A stretch of 64,000 nt of DNA from Brevibacillus sp. JNUCC-41. Lineage in GTDB: Bacteria > Bacillota > Bacilli > Bacillales > DSM-1321. The notes below the pieces were generated by a model that was not told the origin of the DNA, searched no databases, and saw only the letters and a program-made list of their open reading frames with translations. Both the position numbers and the translations under genes were made by a program. The DNA lies in NCBI RefSeq assembly GCF_014844095.1, contig NZ_CP062163.1:2761501-2825500 (forward strand), in the 5' to 3' direction. Of this stretch, positions 44,480 through 52,215 are shown piece after piece; within the stretch, counting starts at the first letter, position 1; every line of letters begins with the position of its first letter.

Positions 44480-45478
44480 TTAGAATAAGAAGTTAATTAA
44501 AAGATAAAGCAAACCAGCTAATGTTGCCGAGATGGGAATGGTAATGAACCAAGTGATGATCATTCTTTTTGCCGTTCCCCATTTAACGCCCTTGACACGA
44601 TGCGCAGATCCAACACCAAGGATTGAAGACGAAATAACATGGGTTGTACTGACTGGCATGTGTATTACTGTCGCGCCGAAAATGATGAAAGCCCCCGTTA
44701 AATCCGCTGCAACACCATTGACCGGACGGATTTTCATGATTTTGCCGCCAACGGTTTTAATGATTTTCCATCCGCCGACAGAAGTTCCAAGCCCCATTGC
44801 TAGCGCACAGGAGAATTGAACCCAGAAGGGGATATCGGCACTTGATGCATAACCATTCGCAATGAGGGCCATCGTGATGATACCCATCGCTTTTTGAGCG
44901 TCATTCGTTCCGTGGGTATACGATTGAAGTGCTGCAGTAGCAATCTGTATAGTACGGAATTTTTGGTTTGTTTTTGTCAGGTTATTGTTTTTAAAGACTA
45001 CTTTAAAGATGCTGTATACGATAAACCCGATTGCAAAAGCAATTAGCGGGGAGAAAATCAAAGCTTGAAGAATTTTCATGAACCCTTCCCATTTAATGCC
45101 GGCGAAGCCTGCTGCAGCAATGGCGGCACCTGCAATCGAACCAATCAATGCATGGGAGGAACTGCTTGGTATTCCGTAATACCAGGTAAGAAGGTTCCAT
45201 ATGATAGCGGCAAGCAGGGCAGCCAAGATTACATACGAACCATTCGGAAGCGTGAACGGATCCACGATATCCTTCGTTATGGTCTTCGCTACTCCAGTGA
45301 ATGTCATAGCTCCGACGAAGTTCATGATGGCTGCCATGATGATGGCATGCCTAGGCTTCATGGCCTTTGTTGAAACGGCAGTCGCAATTGCATTGGCTGT
45401 ATCATGAAAACCATTGATGAAGTCAAATGCTAAAGCAAAGAAAACGATTAATATTGTTAAAATTAATAAAGTATCCAT
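44480..45478 (-). CDS. pit: Low-affinity inorganic phosphate transporter Pit (paralogue 1)
   Basis: A 332-aa PiT-family phosphate permease, probably importing metal-phosphate with protons. Family signatures occur in both halves: DFINGFHDTANAIATAVST, GIPSSSSHALIGSIAGAA, SYTHGTNDAQKAMGII and MPVSTTHVISSSILGVGSA. It is 15 bp behind a DUF47 (PhoU-like) gene, the usual pairing (pit-ykaA in B. subtilis). A second gene with the same length and most of the same sequence lies 900 bp upstream. Confidence 0.95.
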   Translation of the reverse strand: MDTLLILTILIVFFALAFDFINGFHDTANAIATAVSTKAMKPRHAIIMAAIMNFVGAMTFTGVAKTITKDIVDPFTLPNGSYVILAALLAAIIWNLLTWYYGIPSSSSHALIGSIAGAAIAAAGFAGIKWEGFMKILQALIFSPLIAFAIGFIVYSIFKVVFKNNNLTKTNQKFRTIQIATAALQSYTHGTNDAQKAMGIITMALIANGYASSADIPFWVQFSCALAMGLGTSVGGWKIIKTVGGKIMKIRPVNGVAADLTGAFIIFGATVIHMPVSTTHVISSSILGVGSAHRVKGVKWGTAKRMIITWFITIPISATLAGLLYLLINFLF

Positions 45479-45493
45479 TTATTGGGGTACTCC

Positions 45494-46114
45494 TTAGGCG
45501 TTTTTCATTATGATTGTTTCAAGTGTATTGGCCACTGCTTGACAGTGATCGGCGATTTCTTCAAGGCTTTCGTAAATTTCTTTATATTGAATGATCCTGA
45601 TTGGATCTTTTTCAACTGTAAACAAGTTTTTGATTGATTGACGTTGGATTCCGTCACAAACTGATTCAAGATCTTTAATCTTGATTGCATTTTCGCGAAT
45701 CATTGGTAATTTCTTAGTGGATAGTGTATCGACAGCATTTTCAATCTCATACGTACACTGTTTGATAGCATCCACAAACTTAAGCATATACTCATCTGCA
45801 TTGACAATTGAGTACATCTCGAATAATGCTGCACAGTGTTCCAAACCGTCTATGACATCATCCATTCTCATGGTCAATTCAAGTATATCTTCCCGTTCGA
45901 TAGGAGTGATGAAGGCATTGTTCAGCTCTTTAATCACATTATGAACCATTGAATCGCCTTTATGCTCATAGTCTTTCATCGTATCTGAAAATACTTTGAG
46001 ATCGGAGATGTTTTTGAGTTTATAATCCGCGAAATAGTCAGCACCTTCTTTAAGGTTTTGAGCGATGTTAAAAAGCATTACTGCGAATTTGTCTTTTTTT
46101 GATTTAAAAGCCAT
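45494..46114 (-). CDS. DUF47/PhoU-like protein, Pit partner (YkaA type)
   Basis: A 206-aa helical protein of the DUF47 family. FAVMLFNIAQNLKEGADYFADY at the start, YEHKGDSMVHNVIKELNNAF and ITPIEREDILELTMRMDDVI carry the acidic/His motif (E..GD, E.ED) shared with PhoU that binds metal clusters. DUF47 proteins sit next to Pit permeases and are thought to modulate them. The start ATG 46114 has GGGAGGC upstream. It is the first gene of an operon with pit paralogue 1. Confidence 0.92.
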   Translation of the reverse strand: MAFKSKKDKFAVMLFNIAQNLKEGADYFADYKLKNISDLKVFSDTMKDYEHKGDSMVHNVIKELNNAFITPIEREDILELTMRMDDVIDGLEHCAALFEMYSIVNADEYMLKFVDAIKQCTYEIENAVDTLSTKKLPMIRENAIKIKDLESVCDGIQRQSIKNLFTVEKDPIRIIQYKEIYESLEEIADHCQAVANTLETIIMKNA

Positions 46115-46181
46115 GTTAAAGCCTCCCAATTAGTCATGCAAATTTACGCACTTTAGTCGTACGCTTAGTATTAACAAATTG

Positions 46182-46245
46182 ATTGTAACGAATTCATGTA
46201 GTATCCGGGAAGGTTTTTCGACGAAAATTTACAAAATCTTAATAA
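46182..46245 (-). promoter_or_regulatory. Upstream element of DUF47-pit1 shared with pit2
   Basis: ATTGTAACGAATTCATG (46182-46198) and TTTACAAAATCTTAA (46228-46242) are separated by the same distance as their counterparts at 47519 and 47565. On the minus strand TACAAT could be a -10 box; no -35 box fits. TTTACA-N5-TTAATA resembles Pho-box half-sites, but on the opposite strand to the genes. Confidence 0.45.
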
Positions 46246-46320
46246 AACTTTATATAAAAACACAATGAAAATTAAAAAATGGGAAAAACCCTACAATTAT
46301 AAGGGGTAATCTGTAGAAAA

Positions 46321-46346
46321 AAAGCCTTTCCAATATGGAAAGGCAA
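46321..46346 (-). terminator. Terminator of pit paralogue 2
   Basis: GCCTTTCC and GGAAAGGC with a 5-nt loop, followed on the minus strand by a run of seven T residues. It separates pit2 from the DUF47-pit1 unit. Confidence 0.85.
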
Positions 46347-46352
46347 AAGTTT

Positions 46353-47351
46353 CTATAAAAATAAAGCGATTAAATAGTAAATGATTCCAGCTAAGGAAGC
46401 AGAAATTGGCAATGTAATGAACCAAGTGATCAACATGTTTTTTGCGGTTCCCCATTTTACCCCTTTGATGCGGTGTGCAGAACCGACCCCAAGTATTGAA
46501 GAAGATATGACATGTGTCGTGCTGACCGGCATATGCAGGAAGGTTGCACCGAAAATGATGGATGCTCCAGTCATATCGGCAGCCACACCGTTAACCGGGC
46601 GGATTTTCATGATTTTACCGCCAACGGTTTTGATGATCTTCCAGCCTCCGATTGATGTACCAAGCGCCATGGCTATTGCGCAGGATAGTTGTACCCAGAA
46701 AGGAACTTCAGAGGTAGAGGCATAACCGTTTGCGATTAAAGCCATTGTGATGATCCCCATGGATTTTTGAGCATCATTCGTTCCATGTGTATAAGACTGG
46801 ATGGCCGCCGTGAGAATTTGTATTCTCCTGAATCGCTTATTGGTTTTTCCTAAATTATTATTTTTGAATACTACCTTGAAGATACTGTAAACAATGAATC
46901 CAAGCGTGAAGGCAAGGATAGGGGATAGAATCAAGGCTTGTACAATTTTAGTGAATCCACTCCATTTAATCGCATCGAATCCACTAGCCACGATGGCAGC
47001 TCCCGCTATTGAACCAATGATCGCATGGGAGGAACTGCTTGGAATGCCAAAATACCAAGTGATTAAATTCCATATTATTGCCGAAATTAGGGCGGCAAGG
47101 ATTACATATGAACCATTGTTCAATGTGAAAGGATCAACGATATCCTTCGTAATGGTATGCGCTACACCGGTGAAGGTCAGCGCTCCTAATAGATTCATGA
47201 CCGCAGCCATGATGATTGCATGACGTGGTTTAAGCGCCTTGGTTGATACTGCTGTAGCGATGGCGTTAGCCGTATCATGGAAGCCATTGATAAAGTCAAA
47301 GACCAAAGCAAAAATAATAATTAGCGCGGTTAAGATGAGTAGGCTATTCAT
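46353..47351 (-). CDS. Low-affinity inorganic phosphate transporter Pit (paralogue 2)
   Basis: A 332-aa Pit permease, collinear with paralogue 1 over its whole length with long identical blocks (FDFINGFHDTANAIATAVST, WKIIKTVGGKIMKIRPVNGV). Differences are mostly conservative within membrane segments. It has its own terminator and no DUF47 partner of its own. The shared upstream sequence (see 46182 and 47519) shows that the duplication included the promoter region. Confidence 0.94.
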   Translation of the reverse strand: MNSLLILTALIIIFALVFDFINGFHDTANAIATAVSTKALKPRHAIIMAAVMNLLGALTFTGVAHTITKDIVDPFTLNNGSYVILAALISAIIWNLITWYFGIPSSSSHAIIGSIAGAAIVASGFDAIKWSGFTKIVQALILSPILAFTLGFIVYSIFKVVFKNNNLGKTNKRFRRIQILTAAIQSYTHGTNDAQKSMGIITMALIANGYASTSEVPFWVQLSCAIAMALGTSIGGWKIIKTVGGKIMKIRPVNGVAADMTGASIIFGATFLHMPVSTTHVISSSILGVGSAHRIKGVKWGTAKNMLITWFITLPISASLAGIIYYLIALFL

Positions 47352-47518
47352 ACATGGAGGACTCCCTTGATTTCAAGTATGTAAAGTGTATATGGATTGT
47401 CGCCAATGAATGGGCAGGACAGTTTGCAACTCCTCAATATTAGAATGGGAGTTTTACATTTGATTATTCTTAAAATTTGGCACCTTCTTTTTTACTTGGT
47501 TTTAAGCCGAACTATTCA

Positions 47519-47579
47519 ATTGTAACGAATTTCATACCTATAAGGATAGATGTTTCGTCATTTTTTTACAAAATATTTA
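47519..47579 (-). promoter_or_regulatory. Upstream element of pit2 shared with DUF47-pit1
   Basis: ATTGTAACGAATTTCAT (47519-47535) and TTTACAAAATATTTAA (47565-47580), 46 bp apart start to start, exactly as in the other copy. The rest of 47352-47746 contains only this and the short upstream region of the aldo/keto reductase gene. Confidence 0.45.
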
Positions 47580-47746
47580 ACTTAGTGAATGATTTAAAAG
47601 ATAAAATGATCCCTTTAATATATATAAATGGTATGTAATGGTGTTTTTTCGCTTAAGAGGCTCTATATAAATCCCGAGGCTTATGGTTAGAAATAGAAGG
47701 TGGAGGGATGTATAATTGGTAAATAAAAGTAAGGGGGAATGATGGA

Positions 47747-48577
47747 ATGATTTCAAATATTGGGGAAACGATCACCTTACATAATGGAGTTAAAATGCCA
47801 CAGTTGGGTTTCGGTGTATTTAAAGTGAAAAATGGCAATGAAACGGTTGAATCCGTCAAGAAAGCGATCGAAGTTGGTTATCGTGCGATTGATACGGCGG
47901 CCATTTATGAAAATGAAGAAGGTGTTGGCCAGGCGATTCGGGAATGCGGAGTGCCACGTGAAGAATTGTTCATTACATCTAAAGTGTGGAATACAGAACA
48001 AGGATACGAAACCACGCTCAAGGCATTTGATGATAGTTTACATCGCCTTGGTTTGGAATACTTGGATTTATACCTGATCCACTGGCCGGGAAAAGATAAA
48101 TATCTGGAAACCTGGAGGGCATTGGAAAAGCTTTATAAGGATGGAAAGGTGAAATCAATCGGTGTAAGTAATTTCCATGTTCATCATTTGGAGAAGTTAT
48201 TTGCAAACAGTGAAGTGAAACCGGTCGTCAATCAAATTGAATTGCATCCACTTTTGACTCAAGTCGAAATTCGTGACTACTGTGCAAAACATGAAATAAA
48301 GGTAGAATCCTGGAGCCCGCTGGGCAGAGGGAACCTATTGGAAGAGCCGACAATTAATCATATAGCGAAGAAGCACGGGAAAACCTCAGCCCAAGTATTG
48401 ATTAGGTGGCATCTACAACATGATCTAGTTGTAATACCTAAATCGATTACACCGTCCCGTATCGAGGAAAATGCAGAGGTATTTGACTTTTCATTAAGCC
48501 TGAATGAAATGAATCAAATAGATGCCTTGAACAAAAATGAACGGTTCGGCAGCAATCCCGATGAACTTTTGTTCTAA
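47747..48577 (+). CDS. Aldo/keto reductase
   Basis: A 276-aa AKR of the YvgN/YtbE type, an NADPH-dependent reductase of aldehydes such as methylglyoxal. GVKMPQLGFGVFKVKNG opens the barrel; the catalytic tetrad lies in AIDTAAIYENEEGVGQAI (Asp, Tyr), FITSKVW (Lys) and YLIHWPG (His). KSIGVSNFHVHHL and VVIPKSITPSRIEENAEVFD bind cofactor. AAGGGGGAATG precedes the ATG. It is monocistronic with a terminator. Confidence 0.94.
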   Translation: MISNIGETITLHNGVKMPQLGFGVFKVKNGNETVESVKKAIEVGYRAIDTAAIYENEEGVGQAIRECGVPREELFITSKVWNTEQGYETTLKAFDDSLHRLGLEYLDLYLIHWPGKDKYLETWRALEKLYKDGKVKSIGVSNFHVHHLEKLFANSEVKPVVNQIELHPLLTQVEIRDYCAKHEIKVESWSPLGRGNLLEEPTINHIAKKHGKTSAQVLIRWHLQHDLVVIPKSITPSRIEENAEVFDFSLSLNEMNQIDALNKNERFGSNPDELLF

Positions 48578-48588
48578 AAAATACAGAT

Positions 48589-48625
48589 AGAAGGGTGTCC
48601 CGAATGGGGCATCCTTTTTCTTTTT
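48589..48625 (+). terminator. Terminator of the aldo/keto reductase gene
   Basis: AAGGGTGTCCC and GGGGCATCCTT pair with a 4-nt loop and are followed by TTTCTTTTT. Confidence 0.75.
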
Positions 48626-49041
48626 CCTCATGAACATAATTGAGACAGTTATTGCTTATACTAACTATGTGACAAAGTTGAGCCTATGGTATACCCGTTT
48701 AATATGTCTAATAATCCTGTTTTCATTGCCAAATATTTTTTAAAAAAATTAGGTTTTAGATTAATTAAACGGGGAAAATAATGAGTACAGCGGCAAACAA
48801 AAAGAAAAAATTCACTAACATGAGGATTGTCCAATCAGTTACTCAAGGGCTATAGCTAGCTAAATCTACCCAATAACTAAAACATTCACATTCATTAGAT
48901 ATTGTGCGTTATCGGCATCATACCATTTGAATGTAAAAGTTAAAATTACTGAAAAAAGGCATGACAATATGGAAGTGATTTGATTTCTTGGAGTCTGCTG
49001 CAGAAATTGAAAAATAACTAATTTTAAGGAGGAAATATATT
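48626..49041. other. Gene-poor region before the GlsB-type gene
   Basis: The only candidate is a 24-codon ORF at 48781-48855 (MSTAANKKKKFTNMRIVQ...) with ACGGGGAAAATA before its ATG. It is very short and may be a leader peptide or a gene fragment. Nothing else stands out. Confidence 0.3.
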
Positions 49042-49296
49042 ATGGGATTTTTATGGTCATTAATTATCGGAGGTATCATTGGTTGGTTAGCAGGTATGAT
49101 CGTTGGACGTGACGTACCATTTGGAATTATCGGTAACATTATCGCTGGTTTTGTTGGTGCATGGTTAGGTTCGTTGATTCTTGGGAACTGGGGCCCTTCA
49201 GTAGCGGATTTCGCTATTATTCCAGCATTGATTGGTGCTATCGTGTTTGTTTTCGTCTTAAGCCTTATCTTAAAAGGCATGAGAAAAGCTTCATAA
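49042..49296 (+). CDS. GlsB/YeaQ/YmgE-family stress membrane protein
   Basis: An 84-aa protein with three hydrophobic segments and the Gly-rich pattern of the transglycosylase-associated (GlsB/YeaQ) family: LIIGGIIGWLAGMIVGRD, FGIIGNIIAGFVGAWLGS, and a last segment ending LILKGMRKAS. Members are induced by envelope or general stress; the molecular function is unknown. AAGGAGGAAATATATT precedes the ATG. It forms a single transcription unit with a strong terminator. Confidence 0.92.
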   Translation: MGFLWSLIIGGIIGWLAGMIVGRDVPFGIIGNIIAGFVGAWLGSLILGNWGPSVADFAIIPALIGAIVFVFVLSLILKGMRKAS

Positions 49297-49306
49297 ATGC
49301 AAAGGT

Positions 49307-49340
49307 TAAGCTGGCCCAAGTGGCCAGCTATTTTTTTTGC
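49307..49340 (+). terminator. Terminator of the GlsB-type gene
   Basis: AGCTGGCC and GGCCAGCT with a 5-nt loop, followed by ATTTTTTTT. Confidence 0.9.
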
Positions 49341-49462
49341 CAAAATGGACGGATTTTCGTCCCGACATGCCTTTAAACCATCAATTCGCCCCAATCGTAG
49401 AAAATCCTGCCGCTGGTCCACAAAAAAATATGGGCAACAATTTCATACTAATAGAAGTAATA

Positions 49463-49493
49463 AGAACACCGTTCCCGATGGAACGGTGTTTAT
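49463..49493 (-). terminator. Terminator of the RluA-type gene
   Basis: GAACACCGTTCC pairs with GGAACGGTGTT over a 4-nt loop, past the minus-strand stop at 49499. Confidence 0.8.
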
Positions 49494-49498
49494 TCAGT

Positions 49499-50410
49499 TT
49501 AAATGGTGATATCGAATATTTCAGGTCTATCCATGAAAGGAGCTTCAATGCTCATTTTTTTTTCTGAAATGGGGTGGATGAATTCAATTTTCCTAGCATG
49601 CAGGGCTTGACGTGGAAATGTCTTTTTTCCGCCATACAAGGTATCTCCGGCCAAGGGGTGATTCAAATGACTGAAATGCACCCTGATTTGATGGGTTCGG
49701 CCGCTTTCCAGTGTACAGCTGACAAGTGTCAAGTTTTTCTTGGGATCGCGATTGAGTACCTTAAAATGGGTGACTGCCGTCTGGCCTGTAGGGGAAACCC
49801 TTCGTCTCGTGGCATGGTGTCGATCGCGGCCAATTTTTTCTTTGATTTCGCCTTCGTTCTTTTTAATGTTTCCTTCGACTAAAGCTAGATATGTCCGTTT
49901 GATCTCCCTTTCTTCCAACATTCTATCCAGCATGGACCCTATGAGGCGGTTTTTGGCAAAAAGGACCGCACCGGTGGTATCCTGATCAAGCCTATGAATA
50001 TGCTTGATCATACAGGACTGGCCAGTTTTTTGAAGATGGTGCGCCACTCCATTGATGAGGGAGTGTGACTCACCCGGTTGAGAAGGGTGGGTATCCATTC
50101 CAGCCGGTTTATTGGCTATCAACAACACATCATCTTCATATATGATGGGTATTCCTAAGTCTGTCGCTTGAACTGTTTCATTTTCAGCGTGATCCAATAA
50201 AGGGATGCTGATCGTATCTCCTTCAATAAGAACAGTTGACCATGCGACGGAATTTCCGTTCACTGTTACTTCTTTACTCATCCTCCATTCATGGACTAAT
50301 TTCTTTGGGGCCTTCCACCGGTCCCTAAAAAGCTTTTCCAATGTTAATCCATTCCAACTTTGGAGAACATCTATTTTTAAATGTTGGTTAGTTAATTTAA
50401 AATTTTCCAA
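49499..50410 (-). CDS. yhcT: RluA-family pseudouridine synthase (YhcT type)
   Basis: A 303-aa rRNA/tRNA pseudouridine synthase. An N-terminal S4-like part is followed by the catalytic domain: IIYEDDVLLIANKPAGMDTH, the active-site HRLDQDTTGAVLFAKN with the catalytic Asp, LVSCTLESGRTHQIRVHF and HPLAGDTLYGG. The start is TTG 50410 with GTAGGAG at correct spacing. It is divergent from yhcU, as in the B. subtilis yhc region. Confidence 0.92.
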   Translation of the reverse strand: MENFKLTNQHLKIDVLQSWNGLTLEKLFRDRWKAPKKLVHEWRMSKEVTVNGNSVAWSTVLIEGDTISIPLLDHAENETVQATDLGIPIIYEDDVLLIANKPAGMDTHPSQPGESHSLINGVAHHLQKTGQSCMIKHIHRLDQDTTGAVLFAKNRLIGSMLDRMLEEREIKRTYLALVEGNIKKNEGEIKEKIGRDRHHATRRRVSPTGQTAVTHFKVLNRDPKKNLTLVSCTLESGRTHQIRVHFSHLNHPLAGDTLYGGKKTFPRQALHARKIEFIHPISEKKMSIEAPFMDRPEIFDITI

Positions 50411-50641
50411 TTAAACTCCTACTTTCGACTACTTTGGTTTTATTTAAATGAAAAAATATATAATAATTAAAGATAAATCATGAAAAAAGTAACCTTGGAC
50501 CTATTGTTGAAATTTCCGTGGTGGAAATTACCACATATTTTTTACAAAATTTATGTTATTCTATGGGGAAAGAAATCGCTTGTCCTAGAATATACATATA
50601 ATAGATAGGTCTAACGGATCTGAAAAAAGGTGGTTTTTTTA

Positions 50642-51061
50642 GTGAAGACGGTCTTTTCTTCAACTGAAGAACAAGAGCAAGAAATAGCGAGTCTCGTTTC
50701 TCGTTTCTACGAATCTGTATTTCCAAAATACTTTACGGAAAGTGAAATTATTCATTTTCGCGAGATTGGCGTTTTAGAACCCAATCAAAGTTCTGTTACT
50801 TACTTGGCAACATTAAGAGATGCATTTCAAGTAATGACATGTCTTCAAGTTCTTATGTCGATATTAGACAAACAAAAGAGAGAAGATTTTATAATGATGG
50901 AATCTAAATCTGAAGAATTGTTCCAACATAACATCACACTATTGAATGAATGCGGAATATTCTTCCCTTTTTATTATGACCATTTTTCAAGTATAAACCA
51001 AGAAGCGAATAATGATATGCAGATGATGGACATCCAGGTGGCGAATCAATTTTTAGTATAA
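50642..51061 (+). CDS. yhcU: YhcU-like protein (DUF5365)
   Basis: A 139-aa soluble protein matching what I know of YhcU/DUF5365: STEEQEQEIASLVSRFYESV, FPKYFTESEIIHFREIGVL, and FEL-like LLNECGIFFPFYYDHF. The start is GTG 50642 preceded by AAAAAGGTGG; the frame is open from 50630. Its function is unknown. It lies next to yhcT and near yhcX, as in B. subtilis. A palindrome-like GTGGAAATTACCAC lies about 110 bp upstream. Confidence 0.8.
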   Translation: MKTVFSSTEEQEQEIASLVSRFYESVFPKYFTESEIIHFREIGVLEPNQSSVTYLATLRDAFQVMTCLQVLMSILDKQKREDFIMMESKSEELFQHNITLLNECGIFFPFYYDHFSSINQEANNDMQMMDIQVANQFLV

Positions 51062-51066
51062 GGTAA

Positions 51067-51125
51067 AAAAAACGAGCCGGCTATAACGGGAGAATCATTT
51101 CCGTTAGGGCCGGCTCATTTTTTCA
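51067..51125. terminator. Bidirectional terminator between yhcU and the thioredoxin-like gene
   Basis: A long stem GAGCCGGCTATAACGG / CCGTTAGGGCCGGCTC (one bulge) with A6 before and T6 after; it can terminate both convergent genes. Confidence 0.9.
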
Positions 51126-51128
51126 TTC

Positions 51129-51599
51129 TTAATTAATATCATGGTCCTCGAACCATTTCTCGAACGTTACTTCATCATTAAAACCGACGATTCGTTCTTG
51201 TTCTTCACCATTTTTATAGTGAACGATGGTCGGGGTCTTTTTAATGCCATAATCGCTCCATCCTTGTTCAAACTCCAAAAGATTGAATTGAACAAGATCA
51301 ATACCCAACTTCTCGGCCAAAGGTGCTACGACTGGTGTGGTTTTTTGACTGGTTGAATTCGTAGGACTATAGAAATAAACGGTCACGTCTTTACTATCTT
51401 GGAGGTCCTTCTCTAACTCTACAGGAAGGATCAAATTTTGATAATTGGGGTCATCCAGCTGATCGACAGTGGCAGGTTTAAGCTTATCCTTGCCGTATGG
51501 ATTTCCTTTTGATTTTTCTTCTTTTTTCATGTTTGTAAAAACGCCCAGCAGGACAAAAAGGGCGACGATTATCACTAAAAATATAGCCATTTTCTTCAT
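51129..51599 (-). CDS. Membrane-anchored thioredoxin-like protein lacking the CxxC motif
   Basis: A 156-aa protein with an N-terminal membrane anchor (residues 4-21) and a thioredoxin fold. VTVYFYSPT is followed by Asn81-Ser82-Thr83-Ser84 exactly where thiol-disulfide enzymes have CxxC (genomic 51348-51359, codons AAT TCA ACC AGT). The cis-Pro (KKTPT, Pro123) and VAPLAEKLGIDLVQFNLLEF are retained, and there is no cysteine in the whole protein. The ATG at 51599 overlaps the stop of the upstream bdbC remnant (TAATG) and follows AAGGAGGTTGCAGCTTA. Redox catalysis is impossible as annotated; it has decayed or taken on a chaperone-like role. Confidence 0.85.
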   Translation of the reverse strand: MKKMAIFLVIIVALFVLLGVFTNMKKEEKSKGNPYGKDKLKPATVDQLDDPNYQNLILPVELEKDLQDSKDVTVYFYSPTNSTSQKTTPVVAPLAEKLGIDLVQFNLLEFEQGWSDYGIKKTPTIVHYKNGEEQERIVGFNDEVTFEKWFEDHDIN

Positions 51600-52013
51600 T
51601 AAGCTGCAACCTCCTTGGATCTTGTCCATACGATGTAAATAATAATGACGAATGCAGTCAAGGCTAGAACGTGATGGTGATGAAACCAATACGTTTATAT
51701 ATTGTCCTGTACATGGAACCCTTCCTCATGCAAGGGTGTGTTCGGGAAAGAATGAAACCTTTGCAAAATAATGATACGTGAAAATGTATGCACCGATGCT
51801 GTTACTATCCTGGTATAAAAGCAAATCCAATGATCCTATCGAATGATTGCAATTCCTAAAATGATCGTAAACGGATACGTCGCTGATACCAACAGAGCGC
51901 AAACGGTTCATTTTGCTTAATTTCAGAGAAATAAAAGCTTCCAAACATAGCAATGATGGAGCAGCCAAGGCTAAAGTTAATAGGTTTTCCCCATTGCAAA
52001 TAGTCTTGTTCAT
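51599..52013 (-). pseudogene. bdbC: bdbC (DsbB-like disulfide oxidoreductase) pseudogene
   Basis: Read in three frames on the minus strand, 415 bases give a scrambled but complete BdbC of about 138 codons: SIIAMFGSFYFSEIKQNEPF then ALCWYQR, YPFTIILGIAIIR, GAYIFTYHYFAKVSFF then PEHTLA, GRVPCTGQYIN, GFITIT and LALTAFVIIIYIVW. There are at least three frameshifts. The first CxxC reads PFALC (Cys to Phe), and the first Cys of the second pair is a TGA stop after HTLA. AGAGGGACC precedes the ATG at 52013. BdbC reoxidises thiol oxidases in the membrane; here it is clearly dead. It is directly coupled to the thioredoxin-like gene that lost its own cysteines. Confidence 0.85.
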
Positions 52014-52215
52014 GGTCCCTCTTCCCCATCTCTTTTCGCTCTCATGAAAAGTATAGTATGTATGGACGGGGTCTGTAAAATATATATTCTTTTTATCGGG
52101 CATTGAGAATGGTTTTTATCCATGCAATTTTGAAATCCATGGGTAGGTTCAGTTGTTTTAATTTTTGAATAAGGGGTATAATCCTTATGGAAGAGATTAA
52201 AGGAGTATGAGGAAA

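Noticed and set aside
51726..52103. 125-codon minus-strand open frame
   Set aside because: It joins parts of different frames of the decayed bdbC gene and its upstream region; it is not a real gene in this frame.
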